Made by a program: the position numbers and the translations under genes. Of a DNA stretch of 64,000 bases, positions 1 through 10,827 are shown piece after piece. Origin of the DNA: Pycnococcus provasolii. Lineage: Eukaryota > Chlorophyta > Pseudoscourfieldiophyceae > Pseudoscourfieldiales > Pycnococcaceae. The notes beneath the pieces were generated by a model. The model searched no databases. It saw nothing but the letters and a program-made list of their open reading frames with translations, and was not told where the DNA came from. Location: positions 969,501 to 1,033,500 of the forward strand of contig OW568862.1 of assembly GCA_938743325.2 (NCBI GenBank). The letters are read 5' to 3'. How positions within the stretch are numbered: position 1 is the stretch's first letter; the number at the start of each line of letters is the position of its first letter.

Positions 1-1974
1 TCGTCGCCGGGCGACGAGCTGGATGGTGGCGCCGGTGGCGGCGAAAGCTGCGCACTTCCACGCCCACGCCCACGCCCACGACCGCGCCCACTCCCACTCC
101 CACGTCCACCTCGGCCGCCTCGGCCTGCGCCGCCGAACGATGCCCCAGGGCCCGTGTCTGGGGGCGGTGCGACGCCACCAGCCTTCGCCCGCCTCGATGC
201 AGGCGACGACTTCTCGCTAGACTTCACCGCCCTGCCATGCCTCCGCCAGTGGTACTCCGGGTGCACCTCGCCCACGTCAGATCGAAGGTACACCTTCTTA
301 CCCTTCACCAGAGCCTGCACCTTTGCGCCTGGACGAATCGACACCTTCACACCGAGATCGCTGCCACAAATGTACAAGGGATGCGTCTTGAGTTCCGCGA
401 GAGTCGACGGCACCTTTGCGGCGGCGTACATGTCAATCGCATTCTCGTCAAGAGCAGCAGTCGCGGCTGCTGCCGCAGCGGCAGCAGCAGCCGTTGCCGT
501 AGCCACCCCATTTTCCGCAGCAATGGCAGGCGACGTGCCCGCGACTTCGTCAGCAACGCCCGTCGCCTTCAGTGCATTGGCCCACCAAGCTGCTCTCATA
601 ATTGGTCGTCGCTCGCGCCAGCACGCGTGCCACTCTGCGTTGTACGCGCGTGCCACATCAGCTGCTCGGCGCAAGGCGGCTCTGTCCCAAAGTGGTTCGT
701 GCGCGGTAACGAATGGGATGCACGTGGCTGGCTGCTGCGGTGCAGCCTTCTTCTCCGTCTTAGTTGCGACGGGCAAAGGGTCGGCGAGTGCACCTAGCAC
801 GTGCTGATGGCAGAGTGCCGCATTCGCCGTTTCCGCCGACAACAGCGCCGTGGCATCCAGAGGTACCCACAGGTTTGGCGTGACCTGCGGGCAGCACACC
901 TCAAGCCATGTCGACGCCGGCCCTCGCGTCGCAAGTCGCCGGCCGAGCGAAAAGAGCTCCTGATCGAGCGTACTGAGCTTAGCTGTGGGCTTCGTCCTCT
1001 TCGGATGAGGCGAGTTGGACTGTGGCTCGGGCCACGGGATGGCGGCAGCACGAGCATTTGCCGCGGCATTGGTCGCCTCTAGAGCCATGGCAAGATGTCG
1101 TTCCTCCATGCCGTCCATGCGTACATTTTTATCTTCTCGCGCTGTTTTCATCTCCTTTTCTGGCGGCGGAGCGGATGCCTTCGACGTGCTCGTCCTTTTA
1201 CGCGCACGGGGATCCGATGCCGCGCCCTCTTCATCCTTCTCACGCCCGTTCTCTTCGTCCGCATCACGACCCCACAAGATTGGACTTGCCGCAGCCGCCT
1301 TCTCGTGTGAGCGACGCAGAATGCTTCCAAGCGGCATGCCCATTGCGGTGAGATGTGCATTCTCCACGACGATGGGCACGAAAGTGCCGACGACGTCGTC
1401 GTCGCCTCGCCGACGCTTGCCACGTTGCCATGTCGTAGGTGTCACCTCAGTGTTGCCATCACCACCCTTTCGATGCTGAAATAGCCATCGACCACGACCT
1501 CCCTGACCGACTTTGTCGAAGCGCGGCCGCCTCGGAATCACCGCTGATGGGTTTGTTGGAAGGGGTCGATGCACCTTGACGATGCGAGCGCGCACGCCCA
1601 CCGCTCTGAGCGCGGCAACGACGAGCACGCACGATTCTTCTTCGGAGATGGGAGCAGGAGCAGCAACGCCAGCGTTGTTGTCGTCGACGAGGCGATTGAG
1701 GTGCAGAAGTACGCCGAGTGGCATTCTTGCCTTTTTCAGGTGTCTTGGGAGCGCCTTGGCATTTTTCGAAACCTCCATCAAGGCTGCGTGAGCCTCCATC
1801 GCGACATCCTCGCGTGTCGGCGTGGCTGTGCGCGGACCTTCGGCCATCGCGTTCCATCCATCAGCGGAGGGAGGTGCGGCGACGAACTCCCGCCCGAGCA
1901 GTGCAGCTCGCGCCGTGTTCAGAGCGCGCGACAGAAAGCACACGACAGCAGCGTCCGCGCCCGCTTTTTCTTGT

Positions 1975-2006
<32 letters not shown>

Positions 2007-2495
2007 ACCGGCGGCACCGGCAGCACTGTTCGCTTGCTTCGAGTGTGCGACGAGCGCGGATGCGGCGAGCGCGAGCTGATTCCCTCTTGCGAGTCCGCAC
2101 AGCAGCGACGCTCCATGTGCCTGTGCAGCGGCTCTTCTTTCTCCTGCGTTCGGTGCCCTGTACTTTCTGCTCTTTTTACGCTTCTCCTTTTCTGCATCTT
2201 CATCTTCGTCGGACGACAGCAGTTCGACCACCTCAGCGGGCACATCACTTGTGTTGATGTGTTGTTTACCTTTTTGTTCTAAGGGTGTGTCCTTGGGAGG
2301 CACATTCCCTGGGTCCTCATCAGCAGCCAAGTCCTCAGCAGGAGCGGACGAGTCAGGAGCGAGCCAGGCATTCGAGTCAGCGACACCAAGGAATGCGTCG
2401 TCGCCGTCGTCGTCAAACAAGTCGGCGTCATCTTCGTCAAAGCCGTCGTCGTCGTCGTCAGCGGCGTGGTAGTCACACACGCCGAAGTCCGCCAT
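1..2495 (-). CDS. RAD4: RAD4/XPC-family DNA damage recognition protein, 3' end beyond window
   Basis: Nucleotide-excision repair protein that senses helix distortion in the nucleus, normally with a RAD23 partner. The frame is open from an ATG at 2493-2495 to the window edge with no stop, giving at least 831 residues in one exon. Seen: an acidic N-terminus (Asp/Glu runs near residues 13-35 and a Ser-Ser-Asp-Glu-Asp patch near 95); a transglutaminase-like core ending near residues 292-311 with the family pattern VAALRAVGVRARIVKVHRPL; and beta-hairpin domain 1 near residues 700-750, recognised by THPLY, VYLRSDV and YHWRRHGR. After this hairpin comes a Ser/Pro then Gly-Arg-rich stretch (roughly residues 770-815) before the edge, so BHD2 and BHD3 must lie outside. 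The family call rests on the TGD and BHD1 patterns from memory; the RG insertion between hairpins is unusual. The gene is divergent from the 3425 gene. Confidence 0.85.
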
Positions 2496-3424
2496 CCAGA
2501 AGAAAGGAATGGCGCGAGAAGGGAAGGCACGGCGAAGCAGATTGTAACCCCTAATCGTAACCGTAATCCTAACCGCTGTACTGATTCGGGGTTTGAATTC
2601 GGGGTTGGGAAAGGGAAAGGGACACGAGACGTGTTGTTAAGCTTAAAAAATCCGGACGTGGTAAAGTTAAGATGACGTCCAGGGTGGTGCAGTTGTCACG
2701 TGAGGGAAGGTTCGTCCCCCCCCCATTCACCAATGGCCAATGGCCATTGCTTGCCAGGACCTAATGCAATGTCTACTGTAATGCAAGGGGAACAACGAAC
2801 ATCGGGTACACATCAGGTATGTAGCATCATCGGCCTGGCACCTGGCCGCGGTATGTAAGGCCGAAAAGGTTGTTGCCACCATTGAGTGCACAGATCAAGG
2901 TCGTCAGGGTTTAGACCGGAAAGGTTTACCACTACTGTACAGCACGATAGAGTCGTGTCGGTCGGGGTGGCCAATTCATACCGGGTAGTGGGAGTGGGAG
3001 TGGGAGTGGGAGTGGTGGTGGTGCAAGGCCAGCGAACTCTGGGCGAGCGACTGGCAACTGGTCAGGTGTCAGGGCGAGCGAACGCGACCTCCCTCCATCT
3101 CCCTGGCTTGACAGAGATGCTTGTCTTGCTTGACAGACAGACAGGTGACAGAAGGTGGTGACAGAAGGTGGTGATGACAGATGCCTTTTTAGTGGCAGTT
3201 CTTTATTAACCTTAGGCGCGGCCGACCGACTTTGTTGTTTCTGCTTTTCGTTTCGACGACCCGTTGTTCTTCCGACCCCTCTCTCTCCTTTGTATTGTGC
3301 TACGGGCCGACGCGACCGACAGCTGGCCTTCTTCATCGTCATTCATCGTTCATCGTTCATCGTTCTTGTTTGTCCTTGCATCTCATTTCGTTTTCACTAT
3401 CCTTAGTGTTGGTTTTAATACACC
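2496..3424. other. Divergent intergenic region
   Basis: About 930 bases separate two divergent start codons. It holds degenerate telomere-like CCCTAA words at about 2548-2575, an AACCCCGAATTC-type motif at about 2582-2609 close to the RAD4 start, two TACTGTA boxes (2774 and 2933), a GTGGGA tandem run, and short GGTGACAGAA repeats near 3143-3170. No gene was recognised. Confidence 0.6.
2988..3017. repeat. GTGGGA simple tandem repeat
   Basis: Four to five copies of a GTGGGA hexamer run into GTGGTGGTG. It lies in the divergent promoter region and looks like slippage-derived simple sequence. Confidence 0.85.
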
Positions 3425-5788
3425 ATGAAGCCGTACCGCCGCAGCGTGCGCAAGCACAGAAACCCACAGTTCGACCGATTCCAACACGTACAAATTGCAC
3501 GCTCTATGCCGGAAGACCAACTGCACGACATCACATACGTCGAAGTGGCGTACGTGCTGGACAGCTACGTGCCAGACAACGCGCAGGCGGGAGAGAAACT
3601 TGCAGAGCAAAAGCCGTACTACCTCGCACTCACGTCAACGGCACTGCACGTTCTCGAGTACTCGGGAACGCAACCGCGCAGGTTCCAAATCAGTCTACGC
3701 GACGTGCGGGATGTGAGATGGCACTGGCCAGCAGAGGACGGGAAAGTCATATTTGCAGACGAGGGACTTAACAGCATGGCCGTCGTACTCGAAATCATAC
3801 ACCTGTCGAGTGATAGCAAGACAAATTTAGGGGCGGCGGCAGCAGCGACGAAGAAGGCGGCGCCGTGCATGGGTCTGTTCGCACGCGGCGCACAAGGGGA
3901 CGGAGAAGCCGCTGACGGTGAAGGTGCTCCTCCCGCCCCTACTCCTTTGCCGCCGCTGCCGGGAAGCACTTCCACAACTCTTCGACACAAGACTCTTAGG
4001 CTCATTTCCATCGAGCAATCGTCCAGCCTATTCCGCGTTCTCTACGACGAGTGGATGCACTCACTCGAAGGTGCTATCATCGCTAAATTGCCGTGGGAAA
4101 GGGGCATAGGCGTATCCTCGGGCATACCCAGCGCCGCGCAGCGCTCATGCATGGTACTCGCGGGATTGGCTCGAAAGCCCACACGCGACGAGGTTGTTCG
4201 TCGACTGTGCGCTCACGCGTCGTCACCACACAAAATTCCATTTGCAACGACGCCGAGCGCAGAGGTCGAGCTGTTCGCGCAGCTTAAGGACCTCGTGCTC
4301 ACCACACGGCCACAGATTGGAGACGTGCGTGAGGCTGTCATCTTCGATTTCCTTGCCATCACCTGCTCACAATCGCATCACATGTGCAAGTTGTGCCTGA
4401 CGGAATTCAGCCTTACGAAGCGGATGACGCACTGGCTCTCGAACTTTGCGACGATTTCGAAAGGACAGTCGGTCCTTGCGACGGTGGTTTCGGCAAGTCC
4501 CGCCGGTGTGAGGTGGAGAAGACTCGTCGTGGAAATGAAGCGACAAACCACATGGCGATTCTGCATGGCAGGCTTGCGCTGGCTGACCGCAATGCTCAAT
4601 GCCAGCATTGGGAGCAGAGAACGTCTCTATTGGTACGGATGGGCCAACGAATCTGGTTACCTGAACGTGCTGCTAAAACTGTTGGTGTCGCTCGATCTTC
4701 CTTTGCACGAGGGTGGCACGTTTCATCTGTCTGACGTGATGACGGAACTCAGCTCCGTCATATCGCATGACAATCCCGCGGTATCCATCATGGGCGTGGT
4801 TGATGGTACGCAAACGCACAGCAGCGTGGTTGACATTGTCACCAAGTTGATGGGAGAAAACAAACTTCTACGTGCACGCATCGCTCCTTGGATCGAACGC
4901 TCAAAGAAAGCGGCTAGGTTGGCTAATGAGAATGTCGCACTCGAGGGCACTTTCGCGTTCAATGCGTCGGAACAGTCAAGTGGAATGAAGCCTATCATGC
5001 TTCGTGACTTGCACGCACCGCTCAGTCCAATCCTTGGCATTCGTTTTACGAATGCGCTTGCTGAGATTTTAATGTTTCTCATCGAGATCAGCGTGGAGGA
5101 CGCAACGATTAGTCGCTCAAATGACTGGAAATCGTACGGCAAAATGACTGGACTTCTTGAGAATGTGAACGAACAGCACATGTGGAGATGCTACCAGAGC
5201 CTATTTATTTGCTGTCTAGACGCCATGTTGTACGCCGGCACTGGCAAAGGAAAAAAGACAAAGGCTCTCGGCGAAACGACGCTCGAGCAAGATGTGGCGA
5301 TCGCCCTTCGCGCGTTTCACACGTCTGTTGCGCTCCGATACATGCACATGAGCAACAGAGGCTTACAGATGAGACTCGCGTCGAGCTACGGCGAGGAAAT
5401 TGAGCACATCGTTCGCATGATTGTGAATGAGCCTTTTGACCTAAAGTCTCTTCGAGAACCGTATCACGAGTGGCACGATGCGCAGGCACCCGACCGTCTC
5501 ACACCGGCGCACAGTGCCACCGCGAACATGAGCGTGGCGAACCACGTGCTTTGGGACAAAGCACGTCAGAACTTTATGTACGTGCTGGAGACAACATTCA
5601 GCGCTTCGCAGAGGCGCATTGATGCGATCTCGAACATGATGTTTGCAAGACGTGCGAAGATTCTTGCTCTCGAGAGAAAGCTAGAGATGGAAAGGACTGA
5701 TAAGGAGAAAAAGGACAAGTCTACTAGAGAAGCACGTCTAACAAGGGAAAAGTCAAAGGCACGCACGAAAACTCCGGGTGTCATGTAA
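3425..5788 (+). CDS. C12orf56/DUF4551-like protein
   Basis: Single-exon protein of 787 residues, ATG in CACCATG context. The biochemical role of the family is unknown. Seen: an N-terminal PH-like strand pattern (residues about 60-105: YYLALTSTALHVLEY, then FQISLRDV), which matches the layout of human C12orf56 (a tyrosine-rich display segment followed by a VALRDV-like strand); a low-complexity linker near 135-180; a segment SSLFRVLYDEWMHSL near 198-213; then a long all-helical region to about residue 720; and a Lys/Glu-rich charged tail (residues 735-787) that may form a coiled coil. The match is by pattern memory, not a computed alignment, so it is tentative; a generic helical scaffold is the alternative. 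TGTAA words follow the stop at about 5784 and 5812, as in green-algal poly(A) signals. Converges on the ABCC gene with a gap of about 90 bases. Confidence 0.6.
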   Translation: MKPYRRSVRKHRNPQFDRFQHVQIARSMPEDQLHDITYVEVAYVLDSYVPDNAQAGEKLAEQKPYYLALTSTALHVLEYSGTQPRRFQISLRDVRDVRWHWPAEDGKVIFADEGLNSMAVVLEIIHLSSDSKTNLGAAAAATKKAAPCMGLFARGAQGDGEAADGEGAPPAPTPLPPLPGSTSTTLRHKTLRLISIEQSSSLFRVLYDEWMHSLEGAIIAKLPWERGIGVSSGIPSAAQRSCMVLAGLARKPTRDEVVRRLCAHASSPHKIPFATTPSAEVELFAQLKDLVLTTRPQIGDVREAVIFDFLAITCSQSHHMCKLCLTEFSLTKRMTHWLSNFATISKGQSVLATVVSASPAGVRWRRLVVEMKRQTTWRFCMAGLRWLTAMLNASIGSRERLYWYGWANESGYLNVLLKLLVSLDLPLHEGGTFHLSDVMTELSSVISHDNPAVSIMGVVDGTQTHSSVVDIVTKLMGENKLLRARIAPWIERSKKAARLANENVALEGTFAFNASEQSSGMKPIMLRDLHAPLSPILGIRFTNALAEILMFLIEISVEDATISRSNDWKSYGKMTGLLENVNEQHMWRCYQSLFICCLDAMLYAGTGKGKKTKALGETTLEQDVAIALRAFHTSVALRYMHMSNRGLQMRLASSYGEEIEHIVRMIVNEPFDLKSLREPYHEWHDAQAPDRLTPAHSATANMSVANHVLWDKARQNFMYVLETTFSASQRRIDAISNMMFARRAKILALERKLEMERTDKEKKDKSTREARLTREKSKARTKTPGVM

Positions 5789-5878
5789 TTGCAATAGGAG
5801 CAGCAATCACCTTGTAATTCTTGTACATATGATCGTTACTAAAAAAACTATATATTTGTTCATACACGTTTTGAGCTC

Positions 5879-8800
5879 TTAGCTTTTCAACTTCACTTGC
5901 TCTGAGCTGTGTTCTTCGGCGGTGTTCTTCGCGGTGTTCTTCGACGCCTCGACAAGGGCAGCATACGCACCACCTTGTGCAATTAATGATAGCGGTTCGC
6001 CAACCTCCTGCACTCGACCATCTTTCATCACCGTGATGAGTGAGCTCTTTTCAATCGTCTTGAGGCGATGCGCCACAACCATAACCGTTCTAGAATTTGT
6101 GAGTGCTTCCTCACGTAGAGCTTGCTGTACCGCGTGGTCGGTCGAGCGGTCCACGTTGCTCGTCGGTTCATCGAGGGCGATGATTTTTGCTCTGGAGACG
6201 AGAATTCGCGCGAGGGCGAGGAGTTGACGCTGACCTGAGCTGTACTTAGGTGCCGTGCCGTAGTCATCGATAACTACGGCAACTTTCGACGAGTCTGTTG
6301 TTTGCTGACCACCTTCTTCGCTGCTACTGCCTTCATCATCTTCGCTTTTGACTAAACTTTCTCCCCATGTTCCATCAAGGCCCCCGCTTCGGCGAACCGC
6401 CTCATCAACGCGGGCGGCTCGCAGGGCATCCCAAAGCTGTGCATCAGATTTGTCCAAGCGCGGATCTAAGTTCAGACGAATGGATGTGGCGAATATGACT
6501 GGCTCCTGCGGAATGACTGATAATTGGGAACGCCATCTGCGTAGTCCAACCTCCGATGCCGTCAATCCGTCTATGCGAATCACACCGTCGTAAACGTGGA
6601 TGAGATGAAAAAGGCTCAATAGGAGCGAGGACTTGCCCGAGCCAGTTCTGCCAACTATTCCAACGCTGCATCCGCCGGGAACCGACAGGCTGACATCGCT
6701 CAGGCATGGAGCAAGCTCATTACGGTAGCGTGCCGAGACACTGACGAACTCAACACATCCCTTGGCAGGCCACGTTGTCTCGTCAATCGGCTTCGATCCA
6801 TCCGATTCGTCGTCAACGAACTCTGTTGGAAGATGGTCGGCGTATTCAACCAACCGCTCTATCGCTGTCATGTGGTTCTCCGTTTCCGCACTCTGCCTGG
6901 TAACCCATTGCAGCAATCCCGACAGTGTAAGCGCCTGCGAGAGCGCTAGTGCGATGAAGTCAGTATTTCCCACGTGCTTTCCCCAGCTAGTTGACGTCAG
7001 ATAAACGCTAATGAAAGAGGCAAGAAGCACCACAGCCCCGCAAATTGCATCGAGGCGAAAGCCGAGCCATCGCTGCACTCCAACGAATGCAAGGTGCCAG
7101 GAAGCGTTGCAGTCGAGTGTGTCGAGAAATTCCTGGTGCACGCGATCGTCAACGCCAAAGCATCGAATTGTGGACAGCCCTTTCAGCGCGGCAGCAAAGT
7201 CGGCATACACGGGAGAGCGGCTCACAGCCTCACCACGCTTCACCTCCCTGCTAGATGACAGGAATGTGCTCCGCAGATTCAGGAAGATGCGAACGAGCGC
7301 GAATGTGAATGGCATACTGAGAGGCATCGCGACGGATATCAGTATGAATGCGCACAGACAGAAGCCCATGCACTGAACGCAGTCGAACGAAACGAATGGA
7401 AAGATCTCATCAGCCGTTGCAAGGTCCTTCGTAAATCGATTCAGTACACGCCCCACCGGGTTGACGTGGAACCAGTACAGCGGTGCGCGCAGCACTGAGG
7501 CAAGCATGTCGGAGTGAAGGTTTGTATTCGTTGAGACCAACCTTTGCATATAAAAGTAGGATCGCCACACAGCTATCGCGGTAGAGCTCGCAACAAAGAG
7601 AGCGAGGTACATCACCATACTATCGTGGTGCTTTATTTGATTCTTCGCCGGCAGGCGTGCATACTTGCTGAGATACACCTCCATGCCAGTTTGGACAAAT
7701 TGTCCCACAGCCAAGGCTAGCAGCACGGCGATAAAGGAGGAAATGCCGAAACGTGATATCATGCTGACGTAGATGGCACGCTTGGTGTGTCCAGAGGCTG
7801 CCTCCTCTTTTACGAGTCCCCCGTCGCGCTCCCGCATGGCCGATGTCCCATTCAGCTTATCGCGTTTCTTTTCATCATGGATAAGATCATCGGCGGCAAC
7901 AGTACCGATCTGCTGATGCTCTGAGCTAGATGTGACCATACTAGCCGCAATGCTGTCAACGTCGATGCTTGTGCGACCTGAGCGGGCACCATCATCACCA
8001 ACGATGTCCGCTAGATTGACTCCAAGGCCATTATTCGTCGTATTGCCGGCGTCCATCTTCGCCTCGTCTATCGCTGTGAGCTGACGGAACACCTCGTCAT
8101 ACGTGCCAAGTGCCACGAGCTCGCCGTCGACAAGCACAGCAATGCGGTCACACTGCCTGAGAAATTGGCGCTGGTGCGTGACCAGAACACGTGTGCATTC
8201 CCTCATGGCGCCGCAGATGCAATCCTCGAACACTCGCTTCGCCACGACAGCATCGAGCGCTGACAGCGGATCGTCCAGGAGCTTGAGCTTCGCGGGACAG
8301 TAGACGCACCGTGCGAGTGCGAGGCGAGCCTTTTGTCCCCCTGAAAGGTTGACGCCGCGCTCGCCGAGCATGCAGTTGTCTCCGCCGGGGATGCATGCAA
8401 GGTCACGTTCGAGGGCACTGCTCGAAACTGCAAGGTCGTACTGATCTGCATCAAATTCAGTGCACGCCGACCCAAAGATGACATTCTCGCGCACCGTGCC
8501 GCTCTTAAGCCAGGGCTCCTGATGGCAAACAGCCGCCACCGGCGGTGCCTGCGGCATTGTTTCGAGCGCACTACCTTGGACAGGCGCCAGCTCGCCGAGC
8601 AGCGCAGATAGCAGCGACGTCTTGCCAGAGCCGACACGCCCAACCACCGCCAGAAGCTCGCCTTGACGAATATCGAGCTTAATGTTGCGTAGACAGCATC
8701 GCAGCGGTCCTAAGGTTTTGAAGGAGGTGCTGTTGTTTTTGCTGCCGCCGCTGCTCGTGGTCTGCAGATCACCGGCAGATGTCCACGCGAAGTCGCACCC

Positions 8801-10081
8801 GTTGAGTCGAGCAGCTACATCCGGCACATCTGCGGGCGGCGGGCGTGGCACTTTCCACTCCGGAAGAGCGAGAAAGGCGTTGATGCGCGCGACGCTTGCC
8901 CTCGCCTCGGAGCAAATCTCTCCGGCGCGCAGGAAGAAGTTGGCAAGCCACAATTTTGGAAGCTGGAGGAGCGCGATGGCGTAGAAGACTCGCGCCTGCG
9001 TAAGAACGCCGTCGTTCTTGCCAAAGTACGTGTACAAGGTAAAGAGCGCGAACGAGGCTAGGAGAGGTGCGGCAAAGAAGACGGCAGCATTGCCCGCGCG
9101 AAACGTGGTAACGGCACGCAGGCTCTCCTCTTCCTTGGAGCGCTTGCTCTGAATACGTTCTCGGAAGCACTCTTCGAACTGGTGCATCTTCACGGGAAGC
9201 ACGCCCGAGCAGATCTCGCTGGTCTCCTTGACGCGCAGGTCCGTGAGCCTGGCGGTGCGCTGACGGTACAACCCGATGTTGCGCGAGAGTGCCGTTTGTG
9301 CGGGTGCGAGGAGCAGCAATACGCCCACGCCCACCACGGCTGGCAGCACGCCCATCTCCAGGGCAAGCAGCGCAAGCACCGCGCACGCCTCTATGGGTGC
9401 CCACCACAGGAACTGGTAGTACATACCAAGTTCCTCGGCCCTCTGCATGTCGTTCGCGACGAGTGCGGTGAGTCCACCAAACTGAAATCCATGCGGCGCA
9501 AGTCGCAGCGCCTTTCTGTGTATCAGTCCCACGCCGGAGACGCGCATGCGGTGTCCCAGTCTCATCCCAAACCAGAAAGTTTGGTGGTGGCAAAGGCAGT
9601 ACGCGAATGCCGTGAGAGACAGCAGGCTTGCGAAGACAAACGCTCGCTCGTGAGCTCCTCTTTCCACGGCGTTCAGCAGCTCGCGTAGCAGTACTGCCAT
9701 GGAGACGCGTTGCACGGACTCGAGTGCTGTCCACACTTGCTGGCACAACATGTCTTGGCGGAAGCACGTGAGCATGCCACGCACGAGGCTTCGGTCGTTG
9801 GAGTCGACGGCACGTTCGAGAGCGGCGACAAGCTTTTGTGCGTCATCGGCCGTGGACTTGAGGCTTGCAACGAGCTCGGTTGTGATGTTGTCTGGTGACT
9901 GCCTGCCTGCCGCGAGCAGCGGGTTGACCCAGGCGAATGAGATGTATCCCCACAGGTTTTGACGGTCGAAGTGTCGGCCCACCACCACCACATCCTCCTC
10001 CTCCTCCTCCTCCTCCTCCTCCTGCCGCCGCCGGGCATCTTCTTCTTGTGTTTCCCAGTCGCTGGTGGTTGCCGCCGCCAT
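5879..10081 (-). CDS. ABC transporter, subfamily C (MRP-like), full transporter
   Basis: ATP-driven exporter of organic anions or conjugates, at the plasma or vacuolar membrane. About 1,400 residues from the first ATG (10079-10081); the open frame extends 41 codons upstream only through a GTG. Layout TMD1-NBD1-TMD2-NBD2. NBD1: Walker A GRVGSGKTSLL near 480, signature LSGGQKARLALAR near 578, Walker B ending LLDDPLSALD. NBD2: Walker A GRTGSGKSSLL near 1145, signature YSSGQRQLLALAR near 1280, Walker B IIALDEPTSNVD near 1300. The subfamily-C trait of a divergent NBD1 (DD in Walker B) is present. There is no TMD0, so it is a short MRP4-like architecture; the N-terminus carries a run of Glu residues (CTC repeat at about 9985-10020) before TMD1. 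Substrate cannot be told from sequence. No introns seen. Confidence 0.93.
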   Translation of the reverse strand: MAAATTSDWETQEEDARRRQEEEEEEEEEDVVVVGRHFDRQNLWGYISFAWVNPLLAAGRQSPDNITTELVASLKSTADDAQKLVAALERAVDSNDRSLVRGMLTCFRQDMLCQQVWTALESVQRVSMAVLLRELLNAVERGAHERAFVFASLLSLTAFAYCLCHHQTFWFGMRLGHRMRVSGVGLIHRKALRLAPHGFQFGGLTALVANDMQRAEELGMYYQFLWWAPIEACAVLALLALEMGVLPAVVGVGVLLLLAPAQTALSRNIGLYRQRTARLTDLRVKETSEICSGVLPVKMHQFEECFRERIQSKRSKEEESLRAVTTFRAGNAAVFFAAPLLASFALFTLYTYFGKNDGVLTQARVFYAIALLQLPKLWLANFFLRAGEICSEARASVARINAFLALPEWKVPRPPPADVPDVAARLNGCDFAWTSAGDLQTTSSGGSKNNSTSFKTLGPLRCCLRNIKLDIRQGELLAVVGRVGSGKTSLLSALLGELAPVQGSALETMPQAPPVAAVCHQEPWLKSGTVRENVIFGSACTEFDADQYDLAVSSSALERDLACIPGGDNCMLGERGVNLSGGQKARLALARCVYCPAKLKLLDDPLSALDAVVAKRVFEDCICGAMRECTRVLVTHQRQFLRQCDRIAVLVDGELVALGTYDEVFRQLTAIDEAKMDAGNTTNNGLGVNLADIVGDDGARSGRTSIDVDSIAASMVTSSSEHQQIGTVAADDLIHDEKKRDKLNGTSAMRERDGGLVKEEAASGHTKRAIYVSMISRFGISSFIAVLLALAVGQFVQTGMEVYLSKYARLPAKNQIKHHDSMVMYLALFVASSTAIAVWRSYFYMQRLVSTNTNLHSDMLASVLRAPLYWFHVNPVGRVLNRFTKDLATADEIFPFVSFDCVQCMGFCLCAFILISVAMPLSMPFTFALVRIFLNLRSTFLSSSREVKRGEAVSRSPVYADFAAALKGLSTIRCFGVDDRVHQEFLDTLDCNASWHLAFVGVQRWLGFRLDAICGAVVLLASFISVYLTSTSWGKHVGNTDFIALALSQALTLSGLLQWVTRQSAETENHMTAIERLVEYADHLPTEFVDDESDGSKPIDETTWPAKGCVEFVSVSARYRNELAPCLSDVSLSVPGGCSVGIVGRTGSGKSSLLLSLFHLIHVYDGVIRIDGLTASEVGLRRWRSQLSVIPQEPVIFATSIRLNLDPRLDKSDAQLWDALRAARVDEAVRRSGGLDGTWGESLVKSEDDEGSSSEEGGQQTTDSSKVAVVIDDYGTAPKYSSGQRQLLALARILVSRAKIIALDEPTSNVDRSTDHAVQQALREEALTNSRTVMVVAHRLKTIEKSSLITVMKDGRVQEVGEPLSLIAQGGAYAALVEASKNTAKNTAEEHSSEQVKLKS

Positions 10082-10827
10082 CTTAAGGTAGTGGCCCAAC
10101 AGGGCTGGCTTGCGTTGGGTTCCGTGGTCCCTTTCGTTGCAACTTGCAAGTCGAGTTGATATCACACACGTGTGATTCGTTCTCCACCACGTACTTCCTA
10201 CCACCTAAGTACCCGTCCCCCGGGCTGCCGGGTTGGGAGGTCCGTTTGGGGGTGAGCGGCAAGCCGCGCAACAACGTCAATCAGGTACGTCAATCGCTTG
10301 CATCGCCTTTCGTCAATTCACTCGGACCTGTAAGAACTACTGTACCACCCTGCTAAACGGGATCTTAGACTAGGTTGGTATCTCCAGAATGCCTCTTTAG
10401 AATCTCTGTGTTGATCTTGCGATCTTTTTCACTGGAAAGGACAGACTTGTGCCGTGTGGATCATCCCGAAACGGTCCAACGGAACCGCCGGCTTGCCGGA
10501 AAGGGTGGGACGGTAAGTAAGTTTACCAGGTCAATGGTGGATACGTTCAGTACTGTACCGTATCCATAACCTGCGTGCTGTACAGTACAGTAGGGGCACC
10601 ATTCTATCGTACAGTAAGGTAACAGTACCGTGCTCAAAACGCTAACAAGTAGGGTAGCGGGATGATGTGTGGTGGCGCTGATGAGCTTGCACCTCGAACC
10701 GCCATCGGCATAGTCGTACTACTCATCGGATATGATTCTCGTAAGGGAAAAGCAAACAAAGATTTTTTACTCACCCTCTGTTTTTCTCACTCCTTTCCCC
10801 AAAAGCGTTTGTCAAGGCTTCCGGCGC
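10082..10827. other. Intergenic region rich in TACTGTA/TACAGTA boxes
   Basis: About 750 bases upstream of the ABCC start and downstream of the small thylakoid-protein gene, which is on the same strand. It contains the densest cluster of TACTGTA/TACAGTA words in the window (10338, 10551, 10581, 10586, 10610). No gene, RNA or transposon was recognised. Confidence 0.55.

Noticed and set aside
347-1857. Several short frames antisense or in other phases over RAD4
   Set aside because: The minus-strand phase with codons at positions divisible by three reads RAD4 without a stop; the rest are shadows.
10082-10204. 41 extra codons upstream of ABCC ATG
   Set aside because: The extension starts with GTG; first ATG at 10079-10081 gives a normal MRP N-terminus.
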